Source of the DNA: Microcebus murinus
Lineage: Eukaryota > Chordata > Mammalia > Primates > Cheirogaleidae
DNA length: 64,000 bases
NCBI RefSeq assembly: GCF_040939455.1
Contig: NC_134119.1
Coordinates: 16,666,501 to 16,730,500, forward strand
Reading direction: 5' to 3'
The position numbers and the translations under genes were made by a program. Of the stretch, positions 49,358 to 60,377 are shown piece after piece. Within the stretch, counting starts at the first letter, position 1. Every line of letters starts with the position of its first letter. The notes under the pieces are model-generated. The model saw only the letters and a program-made list of their open reading frames with translations. It did no database searches and was not told where the DNA came from.

Positions 49358-49779
49358 AGAGGAGGGACGGCTTTTGAATGTACACTTGGCTAGCTCACGT
49401 GTTGCAATGTCCCTGCCCCTGCCTATAGAAGGCTAAGGGCAACCCTCAGTTGCTGTCATTGCCCCGAACCACCCTCACAAACTGCTCTCTTGAGGGCAGT
49501 ACTGCCCTCACTGAGAACCACTGGTTTAGGAAATTAAAAAAAAAAAAAAGCATATAACAACAGAGAAAAAAAGGAAAAGCAATGGCTATAGCCACTGGAT
49601 TTAGACTAGTTTAAATTCCACCTTCACATTTTGCTTGAGATAAGACTTGACTTTGCTTGGGGTAAGGCCTATATAGACCTATAACACTAAAGGTCATTGT
49701 CACAACCCACAGCAGACATGGAATTAGGAAAGTGAGTACAATGCTTAGCAAGTACAGAAATAGTCTCACAAATACGTGT

Positions 49780-49925
49780 CACTTGGCTCTGGCTCTTATT
49801 CCTCATCTGTAAAATGGAAGCAGCTACACTCTCTAACTCAGGATTGTTTTGAGGATTAAATGAGTAAAACACAGTGCCTGGTACAGAATGAGACTTCAAA
49901 AATATTAACTATTGCTATTAATATG
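49780..49925 (-). repeat. MIR SINE
   Basis: Reverse MIR: tcctcatctgtaaaatggaa, tgaggattaaatgagtaaaa and acagtgcctggtacagaa. Confidence 0.8.
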
Positions 49926-52900
49926 TTTCACGGCTAAATGATTGATCTCATCCCTCTAACTTAAATTGTCTCTCTGGTGTGGCCACCAGAAGGCACAAAT
50001 TGTGCAGTATCTGACAATGTGGGTTCGGGGGTATAACTACTTGTTTCCCAGGCATGATCTGTGAATTTGCCATCATTCCATGCTCTTCCTCCTCCTCATC
50101 CCTGCTGCCTATCATCCCTGCTGCCTGTCCCTGGCCACTTGTCATTTCCAATAATAATGACCTGAGATTATTATTACAAGCAGATTCTATACCCCCATGC
50201 CCAATTAGGAGAGCTTTTAAAGGGTGAGTGTAGGGGGAAAAATGGGGGGAGAGAAAAACTCTTGGTTTAGCATTTTTCCCCATTGGCTAAATCAAAGAAA
50301 CACAGGCAGCTAGCTAGAGAATTTGACTAACAAATGAGATGTGTATAGGAATGTACTGTTGTAAACTGTAAAGTGAAGCACAAATGTAAAAATGCTTTCA
50401 TTCTTATTATTTATTAATAGCATTGTTAGTCACACAGCTGTTAGCAACAAAACCAGGAAAGACAGAAATTTAGCATCATCCTTTAAAAATGAAACAGCTG
50501 AGAACCAAGACTAGGTGTTGCCTAAAAGGAAACTGGAAAAGATCAATCTGAGGGCTCTGCAGAAGAGGGTCCTTTGAGATGGAGAGCTGACTGGGAAACG
50601 GTGACATCAAGTTAGGCAGAGGAGCAGAAATTAAAGGGTCAGCTTTTTAAGGCTGCAGAAATCTTCTTGAATAGGGGACTGCATTGATTGATGTGGCCTG
50701 TAATGGAAACTCAGATAATGAAATAAAACCAACATTTAAGAATTTCAGGCTGAGAACTCATTGCCATGGCAACTCTCTCAGAAGGGAACTTGTATAAGAA
50801 AATAAGATTCACTTGACTACGCCTTCAAATGAAAACCTACACTACAGTGAAGCAACTAAATGCAGAATTCCAAAATCGCCTATTGCCACAATGCCTAGAG
50901 GTAGCACCGAAGTTGCAGGTCCATCATCTTTTCCACTAGAAGCTATTATTTCTCGAGATCTATGACTCATGGAAGGAATGTCATTTAATTTGGGGGGATC
51001 TCTATTGGCATCGAATGGTTCCTGCCAGTGAGCATTTATATTTTTTTTCTATTTAATAAATCATCTAGCATGATACTGGTGGAAATTGCAGTATCACACA
51101 CCATTGCAACAAACTGCCAAATTTTAGTCTGCCTATTATAACATAAAACCACCAAATTCATATGTAAATTATTAGTTAAACTTCATGAGGAAATAATTTT
51201 TAACCTAAGTAAAAACTTGTTTATATTCAGATTATGATCACTTTTAACGAAACATTTATTTTATTACATCTCATGTGAATGTCAAACTGGGTGCACTGTA
51301 TTTCATCAGTAAAAGGGGTTTCCTTGAATACTTAATGTCATTGAAAAATGTGAATCTATGCCTTTTAACTGATGCGGAGAGAAGAAATTACTGTGATCCT
51401 TTTTGAATCCATGCCATTCAAAAAGGCAGTGATCAGCTTCCTATAAATGAACCTGATGGTAGAAGAATTTGACGTAGAGGAATTTAAGACTGTATTGTAA
51501 AATGGGGAGAAATAGGGGTCAGGAATAACTTGTAATAATCCTTATGAAACATTTCTATGCTCACAAACAAAAAGAAAAAAGACAGTATGATGTATAAGAT
51601 AATGTCTATATCCTCCTCTACACCAGTGCTTAGTGATAATGGATACAGGATCATTAATTTTCATTTACCATCTGTTGCTCCATAGGAATTTTTCCCCTCT
51701 GCCTTCACTTTCACACTCACTCCTGAGTTTTCAGCAAGATCTTCATCAATATCCATAATTTCCATTTGTATGTTTTAGATACTATACAGTCAAAAGAATA
51801 CTGAGTAACTGTGTTTTAATTTTCTTAGTACACACTATTGTTCTAGAAATCAAAATAATTCAGATGCTGGATTTCACCAGTCTGACTATTCATTATTCTC
51901 TGATCACATGCATTAGAAAACTGTGGTTCTAAGATCTGGGTCTTTTTTTTTTTTTTGACATGTACCTTTATCTTTTCTAACGTTTTACAGAGGTAATCTG
52001 CACCTTCCTTGATTTTCTTTTAACATTTTTTTCCTACCCCAATTTTCAAATCATTCTATTTCTAATTATCCTCCCCATGGTGCCTTACATTTTACCTATC
52101 TTGGAATCAATAATCTCAATGTTGTCAAGGATATATGTAAATATCAATTTGCATATCTTTTATTGCCTAAGGGAAATTCATGGTTAACGAAAAATAACTG
52201 AATTTCATTTGGAGTAAGTTAGAAGGAATAAGGAACTTGCACAAACTATGTCCAGGAGGCATGAAAGATTAGTCATATTTTTTTCATTTGAAACTATTTA
52301 TGATAAGATTAGAAGGAGAATCATTATTAAAATCTTAAATTTAAATATTTCTTCATACTAATAAGGCTGCACTAAATAATCATTCATAGAAGAGAAATGA
52401 TAGTGTAAAATGAGCCGTTAGATTTATTAACTTATTTTTTCTTTTACTATCTAAAAAAAATGTGGATATGTATAGAAAATAAAACTGTCTTAAAGTATGG
52501 ATAAAAGAAGGAAATATAATAAAATTCTCTTTCTAAATTAATAAAAGGTATAATATTTTTTCATAGTAAAAATATTTATCCATAACACAGCCAACACCCA
52601 AATCAGTACCTTATTTCTAGATAATTATGTGTGACTACAACATTTCTCTGTTTTTTGATTAAAAATAATCCCCTCTTAGCAAAACTGGGAGGTGAGTGAA
52701 ATTTATGTATCCCCCACTCTGTTTTCTGTTTTTCTCTGTCTCCCTTCAGATCTTCTTCCAATTCTCATCCTCCCCCTGGTTGAAGTGCTCAGTACTTTTA
52801 TCATTCCCTAATTTATCCTGCCAAAGTGCAAAGTGATTTGATAATTTTTTTTATATTAAGGTATTAGGAAATTAATTATCTACTGATCTCATGGGTATTT

Positions 52901-53284
52901 GCATTTTAAAGGAAAACTGCAGAGAAAGAACAAAGCCTGATCATCATAAATTACTCATTAATTATGGAAGTTCAGACATCTATGGGAAAATATTTAAAAG
53001 TGATGAGAGAACTCCAGAGTACTCGCAAATCATACAATAGACATGATGACCTTGTCCATTTATTTGTCTGGATGGTCAGATTGAGACAGATTGTGTTTAA
53101 AGGTAACTATTATATCCTCCATGTCTTAGAAGATACCTAATAATAATGTATTGGTACATTGTAGGTCTTATTAGTATTTATTAATAAATAAATGATCATA
53201 CTAGTTGTTTTATATCTAGTTTAAAAATTGAAGAATCTATTATTTTGATGAAATTAGAATAAAAGCATTTACCTTGGATTCCTC
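49926..53284. other. Unique intron, no feature recognised
   Basis: About 3.4 kb, the longest stretch without a recognised repeat. No gene-like frame, no RNA gene. A TAATTA-rich and T-run background only (T-run 51943-51956). Confidence 0.5.
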
Positions 53285-53640
53285 TGCTATGATCCTAAAG
53301 CTCTTGGTTTAACTCTGACAGACAAATGGTGCCTGTCAAATATGTAATTTATTCTGGGACAATTTCCCTGACCTCCTTGCAGATAGGCAGGGCTATGTGA
53401 ATAGTTCTGGCCAATGATATGGGAGAAGAAATGATGCGTGTCACTTCTATGTTGAGGTAGTAAGAAGTTCATGTGTGATTTTGCAAATTCTATGTTTTAT
53501 GACTGAGGAGGTTGTCAGTTCCAGGCGGTACAGATGCAGGACGATGAACTATCCATAAGCCAGGGTCTCTGAATGCAAGCCACTAACATTTTGAGGTTGT
53601 TTGTAGCCACAGGACAGCCTAGCTGATGTGGACCAATAAA
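53285..53640 (+). mobile_element. MaLR-like LTR, decayed
   Basis: ggctatgtgaatagttctgg, ccaatgatatgggagaagaa, gcaagccactaacattttga and ggttgtttgtagccacagga resemble an MLT1-group LTR, similar in type to 37640-38035. Confidence 0.55.
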
Positions 53641-54189
53641 GTAAGGCATTCCCATTATTGTATTTATCATATTACGTTATAGCTACTTTCTTACAAGTAT
53701 CTGCTACATCAGCTCTTCACTCATTATTCATTTTTGTAGCTTTCCTGCCACACAACATCACAGTGGGGGAAATCATAATAATATAAGTATTTTTAAGTTA
53801 AAAATTAAACTATGATTTTAATACAGGTAGTGATATAATTAATATAATTTAATTCAATGCATCTCCTGAGCAATAAAACTCTATGCTAAGCTCTGTGCTA
53901 TTGTCAATGTAGAAATTAATTGGTAATGTTAACAATTATATTATTACTAATTATGAATAGGGTATTATTATTGAGAACATTAGTAAAAGTTTTAATTGCT
54001 TAAATGATATGATATACAAACTGAATACTTTATAATAATTTATGCTAGTGTAAAGACAGCTAGATATGACATGGTAACTGTCTAGAGATCTGGTGTTCAG
54101 AATAGGTATCAAAGCAAGAATGATATCAATCTCCTAAACTATCAAATCACAAAGTGTGAAAACATCTTATACTTGAAGTAATATTGCCA
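53641..54189. other. Unique AT-rich intron, no feature recognised
   Basis: No gene or repeat recognised. Confidence 0.45.
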
Positions 54190-54400
54190 AATATTTTATA
54201 GAGAATTGCATTCTTCCAGTTATCTTACATTCGTTACCTTAACGGATCCCCATAAAAGCCTCATGAATTGGATAGATCTGAGATTGCTGTTGTAACTTAC
54301 TGATTCTTTATATATGGAAACTAAGGCTACAAAATATTGCCATTACTTGACTATAGTCACACAGTAATAACTGGTAGAGCAAACACTAAGTTACTCTGGT
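54190..54400 (+). repeat. MIR SINE, decayed
   Basis: ccccataaaagcctcatgaa, tatatggaaactaaggctac and gactatagtcacacagtaat follow the MIR core. Confidence 0.65.
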
Positions 54401-54686
54401 AAAAAAAGTTTATGAGAAATTTTTTTGACATTTATATAAATGAGCTCAAGTTAATTTTCCATCTTAATAACCAGGCTTTTTATATTAATCAAGTCTACCC
54501 ATTGTGATAAGTCAACAAAGTACAAGCCTATACTATAAATTGTGTATCCAGTCCTAATCAAGTTTCTAAAAATTTTCCATTTCCCCCCAAATAATCAGGA
54601 CTTGATGATATTGGTATTATTATTTAGTTAATGGTGGTCAAGAACATGACATGCTATATGAAGTAGAAAGCCCTATTGCCTCCTTC

Positions 54687-54785
54687 AAAAAAGAAAGAAA
54701 AGAAGGAAGAGAAGGGAAGGGGAGGGAAGGGAAAGGAAAGGGAGGGGGGAAGGGGGGTGAAAAGGGAAGGGAGGGAGAAAAGAAA
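54687..54785. repeat. 99-bp polypurine tract
   Basis: GGGA/GGAA/GAAA units, pure purine on this strand apart from one T at 54758. Confidence 0.93.
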
Positions 54786-56683
54786 TAAAATTTGTTTTTT
54801 TAGTTTTTTTTATGAATAAGAGACATTTGGTAGCAACTCTAGTCAACCATGCAAGAGCATGGTGATTAATAGTTGGACAGTTCACTTACATATTTTGCAT
54901 ATTCTCCATCTCTTTTTATTTACTAGTATTGCAATGAATTCAGTTCAGCATCACCTGCTAATTTTATTCAAGCAACATGTAATTGAGCCTTCAAAATCAT
55001 CATCAATGATGTTAAGGTAGATCTAATTCCAATACCAGAATGACTCTAGAGTATTGCTTCAGCCCATCTGTTGGCCATTTGATAAAAGTTAACTTAGTCT
55101 GTAATTCATCCTAATTATCTAATGGTAGTAACAACACAATAGATATGATTGAGATAATTATAGTTGGGATTGTTTTCTCTAGTAAAAGGATGGGTGCTGT
55201 TTTTATACTGCTTCTAATGAACTTTTTCTTATTTTTCCTTGGCTTTTAAAAACAAATCATTAGAGATGCCAGAGAATTCATTAGCAAATTCTCCGCAGGT
55301 CTCAAAATCCATATTTCCCAAGTTGGAAACTTCTATACATATCCATTTTCCAAGCACTTCAGCCTCTTGCTTTTTTTAAATCGATAAGCCATATTGACAA
55401 AATTTTAATTATTCCCTTAATGTGCACACCTGTTCTGATTTTTCTGATTTTCCTATAGAGAACAAAATTAACCAACTTGTTTTCTAGCTTACTTTGCTTC
55501 ATTATCTTTGAATTTCAGCTTTCTCCTCTAAAAGAGAATAGGGTCTTTATGTATTTATTGATCCATTTGTAAACAGAAAAATTTTAAGATCAAAGAGTGA
55601 AAGGAAATATCCAGCTCCGCTAACAATTATGTAAAGATTAGAAGGGCATATAATTGGCTTGCAAAAGGTTTTCTTATTTCAAGCAAACTCACCAATGTTG
55701 CATTGAAAAAGGTACTTCATAATTACAATAATGCATGAAAAGTTTAGTGACCATCCAGGGTTATCTAAACATGTCTGATTCTCAGTCTCCCTTCTTGCAA
55801 ATAATAAAACCACCACTTTTGTGAACTCCAAGCAATGATGATCTGTTCAGTCTGCTAAGAAGTCAAGTGTTTAACCATTTTCCTGCCCCACAATTTCAGC
55901 AAGGTTATAATCTATATGAAAACAAAAACCAAGGGATTCTGGCCAAATTAACTTCCTATTGGGTATTTACAGTCTATTTTTCTCAAAGTTTTATTTTCCT
56001 GGTGTAATTGAGATGTAATAAAGGTGGAGCATGTTGCAAAAGAAAAGCAGGTGAATAAATACCTCCAAATCCAACTTGAAGAAAATTCCTTTCATCCCAG
56101 CCTACTGCTAAGGAAGTAGATTAGATCCACATTTTCTGAACTCTTTGTATCTAAACTGATAAAACTTAGAAGGGATGTGGCATACCCAGCTACAGAGTCA
56201 TAGTTTAGGAAGGGTAAAATAAATCTAAAAGAACAACTTTCAGGCCAAAACAAACCCACACAGATACCTTTAGATAGAGATTAAGCTGAGCTCTAAACAT
56301 GTACAAACATATTACCAATATATAATAAACGCACACTGTTGTAACAAACTCAGCACTTGCTATTTAACTTCTTTAAAGCTCTTGGCCACTACCATCATCC
56401 TTACTTTCTTCAAAAGAAAGTAAATGGCAAAATGAACAGAAAAAAGTCAATGAGATAGCTCCTGTTCCAGGGTCCTATAGTTTTAAATCCTGAAACATCA
56501 TGAACAACTTAGCAAATATTTAGGGCATGCCGAAGAGTAGAGTTGTGATAAGCAAACAGGCTACATAACTTAATAAGATCCTTAGTTTTTAGAGTTTCAG
56601 AAATGGTTTTCCACCCCTTTTTTTTGCCAACACTGATTTCCAAAACACAAAGGCTAAAAAAGAATAAGAAACAGGAACATAAA
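54786..56683. other. Unique intron directly downstream of the exon
   Basis: About 1.9 kb with no interspersed repeat recognised. Paucity of repeats near the exon is consistent with constraint but does not prove it. Confidence 0.45.
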
Positions 56684-56692
56684 ACTACTTAC
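56684..56692 (-). promoter_or_regulatory. MACROD2: 5' splice site of the MACROD2 exon
   Basis: On the minus strand the exon ends with the complete Val codon GTT followed by gtaagtagt, a match to the U1 consensus at the first six intron bases. Translation beyond this point gives hydrophobic residues and leaves the macro-domain homology, which supports the boundary. Confidence 0.88.
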
Positions 56693-56814
56693 AACTGATC
56701 GGATGTTATTTTCTTTCGCCAGCTTCAGAGATGATTTATAGCAATTTGCAAGGTCTTCCTTGTGGGAACTATTAATATGGCCTCTGGCTATTGGCCCTAC
56801 AGTGTGAATGACAT
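56693..56814 (-). CDS. MACROD2: MACROD2 internal coding exon (macro domain, partial)
   Basis: Internal exon of the macro-domain protein MACROD2, which removes mono-ADP-ribose from acidic residues of proteins and also hydrolyses O-acetyl-ADP-ribose. Read on the minus strand it supplies two bases that would complete a Tyr codon, then 40 codons starting VIHTVGPIARGHIN and ending KLAKENNIRSV. By my recollection of the human protein these are residues 141-180, between the GGGVDG catalytic loop (previous exon) and the STGIYGF loop (next exon), so no catalytic residue is expected here. The ARGHIN...HKEDLANCYKSS stretch fits MACROD2 and not the paralogue MACROD1, which differs strongly there. Two residues seem to differ from human (Ser after HIN, Ala in KLAKE). 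The exon is open, bounded by AG and GTAAGT, with upstream phase 1 and downstream phase 0. No other exon of the gene was found in the window. Confidence 0.93.
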
Positions 56815-56848
56815 CTGTAAATACAAAAAGAAGGAAAAATAGGATAAG
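56815..56848 (-). promoter_or_regulatory. MACROD2: 3' splice site and polypyrimidine tract of the MACROD2 exon
   Basis: On the minus strand the exon is preceded by a pyrimidine-rich run ending tttttgtatttacag, with the AG at 56815-56816. A possible branch-point region (gcttatcc) lies about 30 nt upstream. The boundary restores the Tyr-Val-Ile-His reading expected from the family when joined to an exon ending in T. Confidence 0.85.
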
Positions 56849-57324
56849 CAAGGCGTTTTTCACTTTTCACATAATTGCTGTTTTGTTTAAGTATTTGTGT
56901 TGGAGCCCGGAGATGGGCAAGCTAAAAAATATTAACATAGCAATATTGACAGGGGAAGGAAGAGCCAATGCTAGACATAACTTTACTTGTAAATAAGACA
57001 AGTTTCAGGTGTTGTACATAATAAAGAAGAGCAAGTTTCTGGAAAAAATGCCAACAGAATGTATAACAATCAGTAATAACTCTAAAAAGAATAATTTCAA
57101 AACATTCTTACCAATTTAAAGTGCAACCTACCAATCCTCACATACATGAGATATGTTAGGGATAACTGTTCATACCTATTTTAATAGGTTAATAGTTCAT
57201 TAAAACTATTTTTATCATATTAAAACTTTCAAAATACAGTCTATACCTTGCAATGCCTATTCATGTTTAAAAACACAAAATTTGTTTTTGGTGGGTTTTT
57301 TTTTGCATAGTAAACCAGCCCCAT
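56849..57324. other. Unique intron directly upstream of the exon
   Basis: No gene or repeat recognised. Contains T-run 57294-57304. Confidence 0.45.
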
Positions 57325-57336
57325 TGTGCTATTTTT

Positions 57337-57879
57337 TATTTTTACTTTTTGACATTTTATTTTTTATGTATTTTTTAAATTTCAGAATATTACAGGGGTA
57401 CAAATGTTTTGTTTACATGGATTGTTTTTGTACTGCTTGAGTCAAAGTTATAAGTGTGGCCATCACCCAGATAGTGTACATTGTACCCATTAGGTGTGAT
57501 TTCACCCATACCCTCCTCCACCCTCCCACCTGCACGATTTCCCTTGAGTTTTGCTTCCTTCTGTGTGCATGACTGCTGATCCATTAGTTCCAATTTAATA
57601 GTGTGTACATGCAGTGTTTGTTTTCTTTTCTTTAGATATTTCACTTAGGAGAATGATCTCCAGATTGTTACAAAAATAATTCACTAATTCATTTTTCATG
57701 GCTGAGTAGTACTCCTTGATATACATATAACACATTTTATTAATCTACTCATGAATTGATGGGCACTTGGGTTGATTCCACATCTATGGAATTGTGAATT
57801 ATGCTACAATAAACATTTGAGTGCTGGTGTCTTTTTGATTACCCAAAGGAATAAAATCATTTTATCAAAAAAAACCATC
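57337..57879 (-). mobile_element. L1 3' end, 5'-truncated
   Basis: Reverse L1: ttcagaatattacaggggta near the 3' terminus, tgggcacttgggttgattcc and the ORF2 tail with KCPSI, INKM and EYYSAMKN, broken by a stop. Flanked by tgtgctatt(t/c)tt at 57325-57336 and 57880-57891, a 12-bp target-site duplication with one mismatch. Confidence 0.9.
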
Positions 57880-58242
57880 TGTGCTATTCTTTTAATCTCT
57901 ACACACACATAAACTTTTAAATTTAGGAATATAATGAAATAGGACTGTCCTCATATTAAAGTCAAGAAAGGTTAAAAGAAAGAACCCATATTTTAATCCA
58001 ATTTACTTGAACATGCCTTGTAACTCCAGCTTCCCAGTCTTATCTGTGAATTGGATTACTCCATTTCATTGATGTAAGTCATAAGAACTAATCAATTTTA
58101 ATCAAAAAGACAAATTCAGTCTAAAGTTATTGGAATATTATAATGAAATGAAATTATTTACATTGACTAATCAGTACCACTCAACTTCAACAAAAAGAAT
58201 GAAAGTACATTACAAAAATAAGAATATGAGAACATGGCAGTT

Positions 58243-58289
58243 TAAAATTGCATATGAAATTTGAATAACAAATTTCATATGCAATTTTA
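58243..58289. repeat. Perfect 21-bp inverted repeat with 5-nt loop
   Basis: Left arm 58243-58263 begins taaaattgcatatgaaattt and ends g. The loop is aataa. The right arm 58269-58289 is its exact reverse complement. Both arms contain CATATG. It is not part of any repeat I recognise. Confidence 0.95.
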
Positions 58290-59372
58290 GTGATTTATTT
58301 TAGCAAATAAATTATGAAAGGAAAAATCTTTGTTGCTTGCCTGCTAAAATGTTGATACTATTTGATGTTTGAGAAAAGCCCCAAAGCATTGGTTTCAACA
58401 ACTAATTCTGAAACAGTATTTAAACCCTCATCAGGAAATAGTAAAGAAGACATCAGGTGATCAACATAGGCAGAAAACTTCACTAGTGAGGTCATCCAGA
58501 TGTTATTTCACGGATAAACCTGGCTTCAAAGTGAGAACCAGTACAATATAGAAATGAGGGATAAAGGGAGATTAAGAGTACTTTAAAAAAAGCATACAGT
58601 GATACAAATTTTTGTAATAAAAGTAACAAATAAAAGTTGTATATATTCAAAAAATACAAGTGCTATACCCTATATGGCAAAGTTTTATATGGATATTTTA
58701 CTTTATTTTCTGTTTCTATGTGAAGGCTAGAATACATGAAGAAGGGAGGTTGTGCTTAGCTTTTCTTTATCTTCCTTTGTTGCTACTTGTTATTTTAACC
58801 CAACTATGACATTCTAAATTTTCTAATGAATACAGATGGGAGAGAAGTGGAACAGGAACAACACAGGATTCTGTAAGGCGGCATTTGCCTAAATGGGTTC
58901 AGTAAGATATGGGTTTAAAAATCAGTTAAATTTGGTAATAACAGGTGAAATGACATCAAACCAGTTAGTTACTTTAGTGCAGGTCTTCCCTGGGCATTTA
59001 GCATGCCATAGGAACTTGCCAGTCTCCAGGACGAGAATACAAAATGCTCTGTTTCCTAGATGCATTTGACTATGGAAACCTGTGTTTTGCCAAGTACCTC
59101 ACGGGACTAAGTTTCCACAAATTAACCTTTGGGCACTGTTGTTCCAAGGCGATTTTAGTCCCCTCATTCCCATTGTTGAAGGCAAAGTCTATGCTTTCCC
59201 TCCCTTCCCCACTGCTTCTGTACATCAAACACTTAATATGTGAAAGAACAACAGGACATAGCCATGGTTCTCCTATTTTGTGGCTAGAGATCAAGAATAA
59301 GTACCTCTTATCTGAGGTCATAAAGAATGTGTCTACTGGAACAAAGTAAAGAGAGGACTTAGAGATATTTAT

Positions 59373-59457
59373 GGGAGGAAGGAGAGAGAGGGAGGGAGGG
59401 AGAGAAGAAGGAAAAGACAGAGAGACAGGAGAGAGAGAAAGAGAGGGAGAAGAGGAT
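59373..59457. repeat. GA-rich polypurine tract
   Basis: About 85 bp of GGGA/GAGA units interrupted by only two C. It produces a Ser/Leu/Pro-rich shadow frame on the other strand. Confidence 0.93.
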
Positions 59458-59839
59458 GTTAGTGCAGGAAATATTGACATAATAAACTTTTCCTTTGCTT
59501 TCCTTTAGCCATTATCGTCTACATAACTTTAATGAAATTTGTGAAAAATTATCTCTTACATTTCTTCAGTCCTCCGCTTCATTTAAAGGTCTGAGGATAA
59601 ACAGCCAATAAATGAGCTTCCTCAACATCAAAATATTGATCTCTGTATTTTATGCTCTATATTAAATTTATAGCATCCAAGATCAAGTGTTATTATCGAC
59701 CAACATGATGACCTCTCAGATCCACAAAGCTGGAGGTGAATCAATATGAGGCTCAAAAGGAAATCTCCTTCATTATTTTAATTGTGCATCGTACTTATGA
59801 GGAGCTACTCCCACACCAGGTTCTTCTTTTTCTGTTATA

Positions 59840-59998
59840 AAATTCAGTCAGGAGGCCTGCCTTCTAATTCCAGCTCCAGCCCTGAGTCACTGAGTGCCTC
59901 CAGTAAAGTTATCATTTCATTTGTCCCTGCCTTGGTTTCCTTGTCTGTAAAACAAATCAGCTGCTTAGATGATCTCTGTGGTCTCTTTTGTGCTGTGT
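59840..59998 (-). repeat. MIR SINE
   Basis: Reverse MIR: ttctaattccagctccagcc, cttggtttccttgtctgtaa and gatgatctctgtggtc. Confidence 0.75.
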
Positions 59999-60021
59999 GG
60001 CATCATTAATGGAGATGGATG

Positions 60022-60361
60022 GGCCAGGCGCCGTGGCTCACGCCTGTAATCCTAGCACTCTGGGAGGCCGAGGCCGGCAGATTGCTCGAGGTCAGGAGTT
60101 TGAAACCAACCTGAGCAAGAGTGAGACCCCATCTCTACTATAATAGAAAGAAATTAATTGGCCAACTAATATATATAGGAAAAAATTAGCCGGGCACAGT
60201 AGCGCATGCCTGTAGTCCCAACCTCTGCCTCGGGAGGCTGAGGCAGAAGGATTGCTTGAGCCCAGGAGTTTGAGGTTGCTGTGAGCTAGGCTGATGCCAC
60301 GGCACTCACCCTAGCCTGGGCAACAAAGCAAGACTCTGTCTCAAAAAAAAAAAAAAAAAAA
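60022..60361 (+). repeat. Young strepsirrhine-type Alu
   Basis: Full-length Alu from ggccaggcgccgtggctcac to a pure A-tail, with the extra linker segment aaattaattggccaactaat. Perfect 15-bp target-site duplication taatggagatggatg at 60007-60021 and 60363-60377. Confidence 0.96.
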
Positions 60362-60377
60362 GTAATGGAGATGGATG

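Larger units (their letters stand above)
48298..49523. mobile_element. hAT-Charlie-like element with an LTR-like insert
   Basis: Ends caatggttctcaactttatc and ctgccctcactgagaaccac tg are matching hAT terminal repeats. Total 1.2 kb includes an unrelated 0.47-kb LTR-like block (48425-48893). No transposase frame recognised. Confidence 0.65.
57892..59839. other. Unique intron with a strong hairpin and a polypurine tract
   Basis: No gene or interspersed repeat recognised. The two structural features are listed separately. Confidence 0.5.

Noticed and set aside
56654..56863. 69-codon continuous open frame as a small membrane protein
   Set aside because: Its hydrophobic ends are intron sequence read through the splice sites; only the middle, between AG and GTAAGT, is coding.
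58243..58289. microRNA precursor
   Set aside because: The perfect 21-bp stem with a 5-nt loop is shorter and more perfect than usual precursors and no flanking lower stem is visible.
59070..59480. 136-codon Ser/Pro/Leu-rich open frame
   Set aside because: Half of it is the complement of the GA-rich polypurine tract, and no domain is present in the rest.
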